64,000 nucleotides of DNA. Source: an uncultured Lachnospiraceae bacterium (GTDB lineage Bacteria > Bacillota > Clostridia > Lachnospirales > Lachnospiraceae). Under the pieces are notes generated by a model, which saw only the letters and a program-made list of their open reading frames with translations, was not told where the DNA came from and did not search any database. Below are positions 47,681 to 56,424 of this stretch, in pieces (position 1 is the stretch's first letter; each line of letters starts with the position of its first letter). The translations under genes were made by a program, and so were the position numbers. The stretch is taken from assembly GCA_900317555.1 (NCBI GenBank), contig ONHF01000005.1, positions 62,001 to 126,000 of the forward strand, read 5' to 3'.

Positions 47681-48124
47681 ATGCTTAACGTTGGTAAGAT
47701 TGAAGAGGGATTCGTGCTGGATCACATCAAGGCAGGCAATGCCATGAAGATCTATCACTACCTCGGACTGGATAAACTGGACTGCACCGTCGCCATCATC
47801 AAGAATGCGCGAAGCAACGCGATGGGCAAGAAAGATATTCTGAAGGTAGAATGTGATATTAACACGCTGAATCTGGATGTGCTCGCGTTCATCGACCGCA
47901 GCATCACAATCAATGTCATCAAGAGCGGACAAATTGTGGAAAAGCGGAAAGTTTCTCTGCCGAAAGAAATCCGCGGCATCATCCGCTGCCAGAATCCCCG
48001 CTGCATCACTTCTGTCGAGCCTTCTCTTCCGCACATTTTCTATCTTGCAGATGAGAAGAAGGAAATCTACCGCTGCCGGTACTGCGACGAGCGGTATGAA
48101 GCCAATGATTCGGGCGAATTATAA
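47681..48124 (+). CDS. pyrI: Aspartate carbamoyltransferase regulatory subunit
   Basis: Nucleotide-binding subunit conferring CTP/ATP control on PyrB. The 147-residue protein has the allosteric domain MLNVGKIEEGFVLDHIKAG and a C-terminal zinc domain with C-x4-C (CQNPRC) and C-x2-C (CRYC). An in-frame ATG at 47627 adds 18 residues with its own AAAGGAA; the strong AGAAAGGAG seven bases before 47681 and homology favour the shorter form, but both may be used. Confidence 0.92.
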   Translation: MLNVGKIEEGFVLDHIKAGNAMKIYHYLGLDKLDCTVAIIKNARSNAMGKKDILKVECDINTLNLDVLAFIDRSITINVIKSGQIVEKRKVSLPKEIRGIIRCQNPRCITSVEPSLPHIFYLADEKKEIYRCRYCDERYEANDSGEL

Positions 48125-48130
48125 AACTTT

Positions 48131-48174
48131 GCCGTCTGGTTCTCCTCACCGGAAAACCAGACGGCCTTTTTCTT
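48131..48174. terminator. Terminator between pyrI and nudC
   Basis: GCCGTCTGGTT (48131-48141) pairs with AACCAGACGGC (48155-48165), followed on plus by CTTTTTCTTT. The nudC stop codon lies in the same segment, so the hairpin may serve both strands. Confidence 0.85.
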
Positions 48175-49024
48175 TAAAATTCATAATCATGTCCGCTGTA
48201 AGAGAAACATTCCGGTTCTCTTCACCGAGCTCTTCCCGCCGGACAAACTTCGCGGCAGCAAGCTCGTTCTCATCCATCAGGATGTCCTCTCCGTCCTGCG
48301 CGTCGCAGTAGAATCCCATCAGAATATCAGACGCAAGTCCCCACGGCTGCGAACCGTAATATCGGATATTCTTCACATGGATACCGGTCTCTTCCATGAC
48401 TTCACGGGCGACCGTCTGTTCCAGTGTCTCGCCGATCTCCGTAAACCCCGCAACCAGCGCGTTTCCGCCATAAGCTCTTCCGGCGTAACGGGTCAGAAGA
48501 ATCGAATCCCCCTTCGTCACGCCGACAATAACCGCAGGATTCAGTCTGGGATACACAATGTTGCCGCACTTCCTGCAGATCATGGCACGTTCTTTATGAT
48601 AATATTCCATTCTGCTGCCGCATCTGCCGCAGAATCGGGTGTCTTTGTACCAGCAGAAAAGATGGAACGCGCTCATGCAGGCAAACCAGTCATTTTTCGG
48701 GCCGGCGCTGCGGAAGGCTGATATATTCGTATAGGTATATCCCTGTACAGCCAGACTTTCCTGCGTGTCGTGGCTGCGGTACAGATAGTAGTTCCGCCTT
48801 TCCGCTCCGCGCTCTTCCGCAAACAGGTACAGCAGCAGATCCGTATCCGTACCGCCGTCAAGGAGTTCCCGCACGGCCGGAAACGAATAAGTGCCGTCTT
48901 CGTTCTGCCGGCACAGGACGGTTCTGTTCTCGAATGCAAAAACAGGATCGGTGGCATGCATTACAACGTCCTGCGTATCTCTAAATTCGTTGCGGAAACG
49001 ATAAGGCGCAATATCCTGAATCAA
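48146..49024 (-). CDS. nudC: NAD(+) diphosphatase (NADH pyrophosphatase, NudC-type), TTG start
   Basis: Hydrolyses NADH and may decap NAD-capped RNA. The protein has an N-terminal domain, a zinc ribbon (CGRCGSRM and CRKCGNIV), and the NUDIX box with REVMEETGIHVKNIRYYGSQPW. The longest frame starts at 49054, but TTG at 49024 has AGAGGAGA six bases upstream and gives the family-like start (M)IQDIAPYRFRNEF, so I prefer it (292 residues). Confidence 0.92.
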   Translation of the reverse strand: MIQDIAPYRFRNEFRDTQDVVMHATDPVFAFENRTVLCRQNEDGTYSFPAVRELLDGGTDTDLLLYLFAEERGAERRNYYLYRSHDTQESLAVQGYTYTNISAFRSAGPKNDWFACMSAFHLFCWYKDTRFCGRCGSRMEYYHKERAMICRKCGNIVYPRLNPAVIVGVTKGDSILLTRYAGRAYGGNALVAGFTEIGETLEQTVAREVMEETGIHVKNIRYYGSQPWGLASDILMGFYCDAQDGEDILMDENELAAAKFVRREELGEENRNVSLTADMIMNFKEKGRLVFR

Positions 49025-49154
49025 AATTAATCTCCTCTTCGCGGACAGGGACATGGCACACAGTTATGTTTTGTCCGAAAATTTTATATCTTTTATATCA
49101 TAGATACTGCGCCAATGAAAGTGCCTTATCAAAAATCCGTCTGAAGGTCAAACA

Positions 49155-50114
49155 TCAATATGTATAAAATCCTTTTCCGGCATTAACCCCTGTTTCGCCG
49201 CAGTCGATCTTCTCTTTCAGTCTCTGCCCGATCTTATACAGGGTTGTCCCCTCTTTCTGCGCGTCCGGCTTCATCTGATTGATATTGTAAGCCGTTTCCA
49301 GCCCGACGATATCCAGAATCTGGAACGGGCCTTTCGGTGCGCCGGTAGCAAGACGCCAGGTCAAATCGATCGTTTCGGGGTCCGCGACACCATTCGCCCA
49401 AAGAGCCTGCGCTGATGACAGGAAAGGCACCAGCATTGAATTCAGTATGTATCCCGGCTGCTCCTTGTGCAACTGCAGCGGCACCATATTCATTTCAGCC
49501 GCAAATTCAACTACCTTTTCATATACCTTCGGATCTGTTCCGGGGTGCCCCATAATTTCCGCGGTATTGTTTTTCCATATTTCATTTGCGAAATGCAGCG
49601 CGCAGTATCTGTCCGGCCGGCCGGTATACGCAGCCAGAGCGCTCGGAAGCAGCGTCGAGGAATTCGTGCAGAGGATTGTTTTCTCGTCCATCAGATCCCG
49701 CATCTTCTCATAGACAGCGATTTTTGCCTTCGGGTCCTCCGACATTGCCTCAATAACGATATCCGCGCCGGCAAGTGCTTTTGAAAGATCCAGCTCCAGA
49801 TGGATCAGCTGCTCAAAGCGTTCCTTTGCCTGCTGCGTCAAAACATCAATCTTTTCCTCCGTAATTCCATCCCATGAGCGGATCAGTCCCTTGGGATACA
49901 GGAATGTGCTCATCGGATTGCCGATCAGCGTTTTCGCCCCGGAAAGCGCTTTCAATATTTCTTCCTGATAACGGGCAAGTCTTGGTTTTGTCCGCCCGAT
50001 GGTTCCTTCGCTCCGCATCCAGAGTGTTGTGTCGTGTCCCGTGTAAGCGCTGATCAGGGCGATCTGCGTACCGAGGACACCGCCGCCGATGATTACGATC
50101 TTTTTAAAGTTCAT
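49155..50114 (-). CDS. 3-hydroxyacyl-CoA dehydrogenase
   Basis: NAD-dependent oxidation/reduction of 3-hydroxyacyl-CoA. The 319-residue protein starts with the Rossmann loop IIGGGVLGTQIAL (about 8-20), followed by the middle segment IVIEAMSEDPKAK and the NTSTLLPS region; the C-terminal dimer domain has PGYILNSMLVPFLSSA and WRLATGAPKGPFQILDIVGL. It may function in butyrate or fatty-acid metabolism, but no thl, crt or bcd genes are adjacent. It is the last chromosomal-looking gene before the recombinase-bearing accessory region. Confidence 0.92.
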   Translation of the reverse strand: MNFKKIVIIGGGVLGTQIALISAYTGHDTTLWMRSEGTIGRTKPRLARYQEEILKALSGAKTLIGNPMSTFLYPKGLIRSWDGITEEKIDVLTQQAKERFEQLIHLELDLSKALAGADIVIEAMSEDPKAKIAVYEKMRDLMDEKTILCTNSSTLLPSALAAYTGRPDRYCALHFANEIWKNNTAEIMGHPGTDPKVYEKVVEFAAEMNMVPLQLHKEQPGYILNSMLVPFLSSAQALWANGVADPETIDLTWRLATGAPKGPFQILDIVGLETAYNINQMKPDAQKEGTTLYKIGQRLKEKIDCGETGVNAGKGFYTY

Positions 50115-50396
50115 ATAATTTTCCTCGTAATTCTGTTCTCGTCAGTTAAATAATAACATATATATACGATTAGAAGCGTGAGTATTTCTTGAATCTGACT
50201 GTATTCCACAGTTCTGGTCGGACGTGGACCATACCGTCAAGCTTGCTATTATGGAATATGCCCGACATTAATATGTACAAGTTTTACAGGATGCAATTTG
50301 GGAAAAGCTCTCTGTATAAAAGTTATTGCTTGCTTCGAACGATGGCAAATCGGTGGCAAATGGCAATTATCGATATCTGGAATATCGCATAAATCC
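50115..50396. other. Gene-poor junction next to the recombinase pair
   Basis: No convincing gene. Two copies of TGGCAAAT (50343-50350 and 50354-50361) lie 11 bp apart with a third partial copy TGGCAATT abutting. CGATAT-N5-ATATCG (50371-50387) and ACTGT-N5-ACAGT (50198-50212) are short inverted repeats. Being between a chromosomal gene and recombinase genes, this is a plausible attachment or accessory binding region of a mobile element. Confidence 0.4.
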
Positions 50397-52088
50397 TTAA
50401 TTTTCGCGTGTTAAAAGGCACACGGTCTCGACTGTGTTTTGTTTGAGCAACCGAATTGTATCACCCTCAGAGCCCTCATAAAACACCGGAAATCCTAAAT
50501 GCAGCTGCTTTAAGATGCGTCCGTCTTCCTGTCTTTTAGGGTACAACTCAATCTCGTCAATGAAATCTCTCATGAACCTCTTCTTTTCGAGATCGGTCAT
50601 CTTAAAGTACATTCTATCAAAACTCAGGAGAACTTTATAGAGCTCATCTGCAGTAATTTTCTCTCCATATGCTCCGCTAATCTTCTCTTCGATTTCAGCT
50701 ATCGTGTCCTCCAGCTCTGATATCCGGTCGTACAGGATATCCAGTCTGTCGTGCATATCCTGATACTTTCTGTCATAGTGCTTGTCGTTTACATCCAGCC
50801 TGTCCAGCATCTCCGCCAGCTTTTTCTTCGCTCCCACGACCTGACGAAGCTGTTCCCTGACCTGATCCCTCTCGGCTTCCAGTGATGAGACATCCACCTT
50901 CTCGTCCATCTTCATCACCATGTAATCCTTGAACTGCGGATCCGCCACCATGTCCAGGATGATCTGCTCCACCTGACTGTTAAGCTCCACCTGACTCAGT
51001 ACCAACCGGAAATCACAGAAATGCGTTTCGTCTATCTTTGTACGGTGCAGGCACTTATAATACCAGTCATCCTTGTACTCGCCGGACTTCTTGTTTTTTC
51101 GCCGTCTAACGGTTCCCACAAGACTCCGGCCGCAGATCGGACATTTAATGATACCCGTCAGAATATGCTCATGATCCATGCTGTGCGTCTTATTCCATTT
51201 GACGCCGGTATCTTTTCGCCTGAGCCTTGTCGCTTCCCAGAGATCCCAGTCAATGATCGCCTCGTGCATCCCGTCCACGACCATATAATCATCAGCCATG
51301 ACTCTCTTATATTCATCCCTGCTGCCTTTAACCTTTTCGGTCTTATGCCTGCCGTATACAATCTTTCCGGTATAAACGGGATTATCAAGGATCTTCATGA
51401 TAAAGCTTCTGGCAAAATAGTTCAGTTCTTTCTTCTTTACCTTCTTTTTTGTATATCCGTGCTGGTTCAGATAGTCACAGATCCTATCAGCTCCAAGACC
51501 TTCATGCGCAAACTTTGAAAATATGATCTTTACGATTTCCGCCTCTTCCGGATTGACGATAAGGGTGCTGTTCTTGGAATCCAGCGTGTACCCAAATGGA
51601 GCCTGTCCACCGTTCCATTTGCCCTCTCTGGCTTTCTGGCGACGTCCTTCCATCGTCTGTACCAGAATGTTTTCTCTTTCTATTTCGGCAACAGCGGACA
51701 GTACCGTAATAGTCAGCTTGCCGGAATCTTTGGAAGAATCAATCCCATCCTCTACGCAGATCAGGTTTACACCGAAATCCTGTATGTACTGAAGGGAATT
51801 GAGGACATCCGCCGCATTTCGTCCAAACCTTGAAAGCTTGAATACCAGGATGAAATCCACTCCGTCACGATCCTCAGCCACATCATTCAGCATCTGCGAA
51901 AACTCAGGTCTGCCGGTGATATTCTTACCGGACTTTCCCGCGTCGCAGTATTCCCTGACTATCTCAATGTCCTGGAAATCCGCGAACTTCGTCAGCCTCT
52001 CCCTCTGGGCTTCAAGGCTATAGCCCTCCACCTGCATTGAGGTGGATACCCTTATGTAGATATAACACTTCAGCTTTTTCTTCTTCAT
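50397..52088 (-). CDS. Large serine recombinase (second of a tandem pair)
   Basis: A 563-residue site-specific recombinase. The catalytic domain starts CYIYIRVSTSMQVEGYSLEAQ with nucleophile S15, followed by KLSRFGRNAADVL; the Recombinase domain continues, with a zinc ribbon (IKCPICGRSL ... YKC ... FCDF) near 330-375, then a coiled coil (about 400-500). Such enzymes integrate and excise mobile elements. The start overlaps the upstream recombinase by 4 bp (ATGA), so both are made together. Confidence 0.94.
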   Translation of the reverse strand: MKKKKLKCYIYIRVSTSMQVEGYSLEAQRERLTKFADFQDIEIVREYCDAGKSGKNITGRPEFSQMLNDVAEDRDGVDFILVFKLSRFGRNAADVLNSLQYIQDFGVNLICVEDGIDSSKDSGKLTITVLSAVAEIERENILVQTMEGRRQKAREGKWNGGQAPFGYTLDSKNSTLIVNPEEAEIVKIIFSKFAHEGLGADRICDYLNQHGYTKKKVKKKELNYFARSFIMKILDNPVYTGKIVYGRHKTEKVKGSRDEYKRVMADDYMVVDGMHEAIIDWDLWEATRLRRKDTGVKWNKTHSMDHEHILTGIIKCPICGRSLVGTVRRRKNKKSGEYKDDWYYKCLHRTKIDETHFCDFRLVLSQVELNSQVEQIILDMVADPQFKDYMVMKMDEKVDVSSLEAERDQVREQLRQVVGAKKKLAEMLDRLDVNDKHYDRKYQDMHDRLDILYDRISELEDTIAEIEEKISGAYGEKITADELYKVLLSFDRMYFKMTDLEKKRFMRDFIDEIELYPKRQEDGRILKQLHLGFPVFYEGSEGDTIRLLKQNTVETVCLLTREN

Positions 52089-54010
52089 ACTGCCGCCTCC
52101 ATATACTCTGTGTCTTCTGTCAGCATCCTGAATGCCTTCAGCGCATCCATGATAGCCAGTTCCTTTTCAACCGGGCATACCGGCACGTGATTCTTGTTCT
52201 GTTCTGGCTTGTTGTAAGCAATCCCGACATCAATGCCGTATTTCCGTTTTATCTGAGCGATATATAACGATGAAACCTTCATTCCAGTATGCTCCAGTAC
52301 ATATGCCCTGATCTCGGCATAGGTCGCTTTCGCTTCCGCTACCGTCACCTGTACCTCGCTGCAATCCAGCACAAAGGCGATTTCATCATCGGGCTCACTC
52401 TCAGTTCCTATCAAAGTCTCGATTGTATCCGTCTCACCGTACCGAACAGGGAATCGGAAATGAATGCTTTTCAGTACCCTCCCGTCTTCCTGCTCTTCCG
52501 GATAAACCTCTATCCGTTCGATGAACTGACGATATAGCTCCCTTTGTTCCTCGGAAGTCAGTTTTTCATAGAATTTCCCGAAATTCTTCAGGAGCTTCTT
52601 TATCCCTTCAATGGAGCTGACGCCCTGCTTGGCTTCATTGCATTTCTTCTTTATCTTCTTAAGAGAAAGCTCCAAGGATTCTATCCTGTCATAGATATCA
52701 TCCATTTCAGCCTGGATCCGCTCATATTCCGTATCGTAGTCATCAGACAAAACATCCAGATTATCAAGCTCCGCTCCGACGCGGTTCTTCTCATGTTCCT
52801 GATGATACAGATCCTTGCGGATTTCCTTCATCCGCTTCTCATAAGCCTCTACTGATTCATCACCGCCTGCAGCCATTGCCATTGCCTTTTCAAATGCCGG
52901 ATGAGCAGCCAAATTACTGACTATCTCATATACCGCAGAATCGATCTTCGCCTGGTTATAAGTATGTTTAAACTCGCAGGTTCTTCCGGCAGACTTCCTG
53001 TAATAACGGCAAGAATAATAATGAATAGTCTTATAATGACCGCCGCGGTTCTTATTGACATGCTTGTTCTTCGTTGCGATAAGACCGTTTCCGCAGGCCG
53101 GACATTTGATCAGACCGGACAATAGGCTCACTCGATCAGGTTCATCCACCTTTTCCTGTCTTCCAGATGAAGCCTCCCGCTTTTCCCGTGCCTGCTGCCA
53201 CAGAGCCCCATCTATGATTGCCTCATGGATCCCGTCAACCTCAACCGCATCTTTCGGATTTTTCCTTATGCCCTTGATATTTGTCCTGCGGAAGTAATTG
53301 ATCTTTCCGTGATAAGTTGGATTATCAAGGACATTCACGATGAAGTCATATGTGAACGGCTTTACTTCGCCCTTGCTGATTCGGCTGTATCCGTTGTTGT
53401 TCAGCCAGATTGCAACTCCGTTCAGTGTTCCATCATCCTGTATATACCTGTCAAAGATCAACTTAACAATCTCCGCCTCTTCCGGTTCTACTACCAGTTC
53501 CTTATTTACACTGCGGTATCCATAAGGAGCAGGTCCACCCGGCCAGCCACCGTTAAGGATTTTCTGCATCTTACCGGCCATGAACTGGACATTGATGTTC
53601 TCACGTTCAATTTCCGCCACGGCAGACAGAATTGTCAGCGTCAGCTTTCCGCCCGGTGTAGAACTGTCAATGGCATCTTCCACGCAGATCAGATCCACCT
53701 CATAATCTTCCAGAAGCTGAAGGGACTTCAATATGTCCGCCGCATTCCGTCCGAACCTGGACAGCTTGAACACCAGCACAAAAGAGATATTGTCCTTCTC
53801 GCTGGATATATCATCCAGCATCTGCAGGAATGCAGGTCTTCCGACTATGCTCTTGCCGGATTTCCCTGCATCGCAGTATTCACCGGCTATTTCAAGATTC
53901 TTATAGTCCGCATACTCGCGGAGGCGTTCCTGTTGTGCCTCCAGGCTGTACCCTTCCGTCTGAGCTGCCGTAGAGACTCGCGTGCAGATATAGCATTTCT
54001 TCTTTCTCAC
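52085..54010 (-). CDS. Large serine recombinase (first of a tandem pair)
   Basis: A 641-residue paralogue of the next gene: N-terminal CYICTRVSTAAQTEGYSLEAQ with nucleophile S13, KLSRFGRNAADILKSL, and AVAEIERENINVQFMAGKMQ; zinc ribbon LIKCPACGNGL ... YSCRYYRKSAGRTCEF; then coiled coil. It differs from its partner by a C-terminal extension of about 90 residues (after about 540) ending in VTVAEAKATYAEIRAY and a helical segment with KVSSLYIAQIKRKYGID, possibly an added DNA- or partner-binding module. Good promoter upstream (54062-54090). Confidence 0.94.
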   Translation of the reverse strand: MRKKKCYICTRVSTAAQTEGYSLEAQQERLREYADYKNLEIAGEYCDAGKSGKSIVGRPAFLQMLDDISSEKDNISFVLVFKLSRFGRNAADILKSLQLLEDYEVDLICVEDAIDSSTPGGKLTLTILSAVAEIERENINVQFMAGKMQKILNGGWPGGPAPYGYRSVNKELVVEPEEAEIVKLIFDRYIQDDGTLNGVAIWLNNNGYSRISKGEVKPFTYDFIVNVLDNPTYHGKINYFRRTNIKGIRKNPKDAVEVDGIHEAIIDGALWQQAREKREASSGRQEKVDEPDRVSLLSGLIKCPACGNGLIATKNKHVNKNRGGHYKTIHYYSCRYYRKSAGRTCEFKHTYNQAKIDSAVYEIVSNLAAHPAFEKAMAMAAGGDESVEAYEKRMKEIRKDLYHQEHEKNRVGAELDNLDVLSDDYDTEYERIQAEMDDIYDRIESLELSLKKIKKKCNEAKQGVSSIEGIKKLLKNFGKFYEKLTSEEQRELYRQFIERIEVYPEEQEDGRVLKSIHFRFPVRYGETDTIETLIGTESEPDDEIAFVLDCSEVQVTVAEAKATYAEIRAYVLEHTGMKVSSLYIAQIKRKYGIDVGIAYNKPEQNKNHVPVCPVEKELAIMDALKAFRMLTEDTEYMEAAV

Positions 54011-54061
54011 CGTATCCCTCCCTTCGGTTGCTCATCGTCACACAGTACCCCTCGGAACTTC

Positions 54062-54090
54062 ATTATGTCGGGCTTTGACTTGTCTGTCAG
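54062..54090 (-). promoter_or_regulatory. Promoter of the recombinase pair
   Basis: Minus strand CTGACA (54085-54090), 17-bp spacer, CATAAT (54062-54067), about 50 bp before the first recombinase ATG. It starts just past the terminator of the small protein gene. Confidence 0.55.
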
Positions 54091-54097
54091 CGCTAAA

Positions 54098-54130
54098 AGC
54101 GCCGTTCGCAAAAAATTCGCAAACGGCGCT
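54098..54130 (-). terminator. Terminator after the small protein gene
   Basis: AGCGCCGTT and AACGGCGCT form the stem, with a T-rich loop and TTTTAG following on the minus strand; it lies 5 bp after the stop codon at 54135. Confidence 0.75.
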
Positions 54131-54134
54131 CCAG

Positions 54135-54329
54135 TCATTCCATATCATGATTGATTTTCTGATCTTCATTGGATTTTTGTCTCTCTTCCTCTTCGATTTC
54201 TTCCAGAACCTCTCTCCCATACTTTTCAATCGTTTCGGCAAGAAAATTTGCGCAGCGCTCCATATTGGCTTTAGCCTTCGGACTAAGCTCTTTAGGCTTA
54301 ATTCCGTCCTTATATTCCAGGATAAACAT
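54135..54329 (-). CDS. Small hypothetical protein next to recombinases
   Basis: A 64-residue soluble, charged, mostly helical protein, starting MFILEYKDGIKPKEL and rich in E and K toward the C-terminus. I do not recognise it. AAAGGAGG seven bases before the ATG and a terminator just after the stop show it is a genuine gene. Small proteins in this position beside serine recombinases are sometimes excision directionality or accessory factors; that role is speculation. Confidence 0.75.
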   Translation of the reverse strand: MFILEYKDGIKPKELSPKAKANMERCANFLAETIEKYGREVLEEIEEEERQKSNEDQKINHDME

Positions 54330-54400
54330 ACCTCAGACCTCCTTTGGCTTTTCTGAAGGTCAAGGTATGAGTTTGGGCTGTTTTCCGATTTTTGAGCAAA

Positions 54401-54440
54401 AAAAAATAACGGCCGGCAGAGAAATCAATCTCCACCGACC
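54401..54440 (-). terminator. Terminator of the SPL/GyrI/VOC/YoaP/TfoX cassette
   Basis: GGCCGGCAGAGA (54411-54422) pairs, with two mismatches or wobbles, with TCTCCACCGACC (54429-54440); the minus strand continues GTTATTTTTTTTT, a strong T tract. It is 13 bp after the TfoX stop. Confidence 0.85.
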
Positions 54441-54453
54441 GAATAAGCCTTAT

Positions 54454-54765
54454 CTATTTTTTCTTTGGAACCGGTAATTCTTCATACATCGCCTCTACCA
54501 GCTCACACAAGAACTCCCGGTTATCAACGTCATCCACCAGAATCATCTCTTTCGCCCCATCATAAGGAAGTTCCATTGATGCGTCCGGCATCAGCTTCAC
54601 CGCTGCCGGAACAGGTTTAACAAGAAGCCTGTCATCATAGATGCCACCGAACACCCTGCCGCGATAGTAGAGGATGTATTCGCCCATCATCGCCCGGTAG
54701 CTGACTTCATCAATCCCCGACAGCTGCTCTAAAACAAAATCCAGATACTCTTTCGTCGATGCCAT
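54454..54765 (-). CDS. TfoX N-terminal domain protein
   Basis: A 103-residue stand-alone TfoX-N domain: SYRAMMGEYILYYRGRVFGGIYDDRLLVKPV is the family core (quoted in part; about 22-52), followed by YDGAKEMILVDDVDNREFLCELVEAMYEEL. Full-length TfoX/Sxy regulates competence in Proteobacteria; short Firmicutes versions have unknown roles. Last gene of the cassette, 12 bp after the GNAT-YoaP gene. Confidence 0.85.
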   Translation of the reverse strand: MASTKEYLDFVLEQLSGIDEVSYRAMMGEYILYYRGRVFGGIYDDRLLVKPVPAAVKLMPDASMELPYDGAKEMILVDDVDNREFLCELVEAMYEELPVPKKK

Positions 54766-54777
54766 ACCGCTTCCCTC

Positions 54778-55524
54778 CTATCCATTAACCAGCTTTAAGA
54801 ACTTCTTATCGTTCATCTGCTCATTTGTAACATATTCCCCATCATGAAACAGGGCATAATTCGTGATCGGAGTCGGAGCATTTTGAGCTTCATCCCTGCT
54901 CTCTATATGGATCGCCCGGAATGGGATACCATTCTCTTCAGCCGTCTGCTCCAAGATCGGAACATACCTTGCATTGAACGGACATTGGCTCGTGTAATAC
55001 AAAACATAGCCTTTCTCTTCTATATGAGGATGCTTAGCGCAATCTTTGAATCGTGGTGTGTCCGTCTTCCCTTCAACCGGCAAATACCAAAGCTGGATAC
55101 CATTATCCGCTTCATCCGCAACGGCAAAGCCCTTGTACTTCAGAAACTTTGGATCAGCCAGAAATGGCTTTTTCTTAGCTGCACATAAAATACAAAGCCC
55201 CTTCTTGCCTTTTCCTTTACTATCCTCGATGCAGGCAGTAAGCAGATCTGTGGAATATCCATGCCCCTTGAAAGACCCGGACACCCACAAACAATCAATG
55301 TACATATACCCTTCCGCCTCTATCGGAACCCAGGCGTTTTCCGCCGGAATATATTCGATAAAACACTTGCCGCGTTCAACACTCTTCAGGAAAACAAGCC
55401 CTTCATTAAATCTGTCAGTCAGCCAGGCCTTCTTTGAAGATACCTGCACATCTTTATTATTGGAAATTGCACAGCAGATGTGTTCCTTTTCCAGATTATC
55501 CTTAGTTACCCTGATATACTCCAT
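54778..55524 (-). CDS. GNAT acetyltransferase fused to a YoaP-like domain
   Basis: From ATG 55524 (GAAGGAGG upstream; 10 extra in-frame codons rejected) the protein is 248 residues. The N-terminal GNAT fold has YIDCLWVSGSFKGHGYSTDLLTACIED (quoted in pieces; about 72-98), a YoaP C-terminal domain follows with VLYYTSQCPFNARYVPIL (about 170-188), a thioredoxin-like segment with one conserved Cys. Known as the YoaP family; substrate unknown. Cassette member. Confidence 0.88.
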   Translation of the reverse strand: MEYIRVTKDNLEKEHICCAISNNKDVQVSSKKAWLTDRFNEGLVFLKSVERGKCFIEYIPAENAWVPIEAEGYMYIDCLWVSGSFKGHGYSTDLLTACIEDSKGKGKKGLCILCAAKKKPFLADPKFLKYKGFAVADEADNGIQLWYLPVEGKTDTPRFKDCAKHPHIEEKGYVLYYTSQCPFNARYVPILEQTAEENGIPFRAIHIESRDEAQNAPTPITNYALFHDGEYVTNEQMNDKKFLKLVNG

Positions 55525-55560
55525 GTAAACAGCCTCCTTCTCTTTACAGATCAAATATAC

Positions 55561-56421
55561 TCATCTGCGGATATTTGTCCGGCAGTTCCTGCATAAATCT
55601 GAAACATTCATCCGGAGTTGACAGGATTCCATTGTCCTTACAGATTCTCTGGAATAGTCCCATAAATTCTTTTGCATTCGGATTTGCAGTTCATATGCAT
55701 TCCCATAACTTTTGATATACCGCTCTTTCATTCCCGGAAAATGCTTATCAAGTGCCGCATAATAATATTCGCGATCACCTTCACGAAGCGTCAGCCCCAT
55801 GCCGAAATCGATAATGCCCTTCACGCCGACTCTTACACACTCATTCAGAATTGCTGTGATGTTATCCTCAGTATCATTGATAAAAGGCAGAATTGGCGTA
55901 AGCCAGGCAATCGTTGGAATGCCCTTCTTATGCATCTCTTCCAGCACTTCAATCCGGCGCTTTGTATTGCAGACATTTGGCTCCAATATTCGGCACAGAT
56001 CATCATCGTAGGTTGTAAGTGTCATCTGCACCACGCATTTTGCAGAACTGTTAATCTTTGATAACAAGTCGATATCCCGGAGTATGCGGTCAGATTTTGT
56101 CTGAATTGCGACCCCGAAATCATTTTCCAGAATAATCTCCAAACATCGCCTTGTCAGCCTTAAATTTTCTTCACAGTGCATATACGGATCTGACATCGCG
56201 CCTGTTCCGATCATGCACTTTTTTCTTTTCGACTTCAACGCCTTTTCCAGAAGCTCCGGTGCATTCTGCTTCACCTCAATATCTTCAAAGGGATGCGTGA
56301 ATTGATAACACTTGCTCCTACTGTCACAGTAAATGCAGCCGTGAGTGCATCCCCGGTAAATATTCATTCCATAGTATCCGCCGCTGCCGGTCAGAATCCC
56401 TTTTGCATCTACAAAATGCAT
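55561..56421 (-). CDS. SPL-family radical SAM protein, frameshifted near its 3' end
   Basis: As read, 286 residues: a radical SAM protein with C-x3-C-x2-C in YRGCTHGCIYCDSRSKC (about 23-39), TGAMSDPYMHCEE and GIPTIAWLTPILPFIND. It resembles the spore-photoproduct-lyase-like/Rv2578c family. After YGNAYELQI the reading frame loses homology: adding one base near 55680-55682 restores PNAKEFMGLFQRICKDNGIL and ends at 55544, as in relatives. So a 1-bp deletion (or sequencing error) replaces the last roughly 44 residues. The cluster and cysteine site remain. Confidence 0.85.
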   Translation of the reverse strand: MHFVDAKGILTGSGGYYGMNIYRGCTHGCIYCDSRSKCYQFTHPFEDIEVKQNAPELLEKALKSKRKKCMIGTGAMSDPYMHCEENLRLTRRCLEIILENDFGVAIQTKSDRILRDIDLLSKINSSAKCVVQMTLTTYDDDLCRILEPNVCNTKRRIEVLEEMHKKGIPTIAWLTPILPFINDTEDNITAILNECVRVGVKGIIDFGMGLTLREGDREYYYAALDKHFPGMKERYIKSYGNAYELQIRMQKNLWDYSRESVRTMESCQLRMNVSDLCRNCRTNIRR

Positions 56422-56424
56422 TTG

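Noticed and set aside
50189-50392. Small plus-strand frame in the junction region
   Set aside because: Translation has no family features and the region contains repeats; not convincing as a gene.
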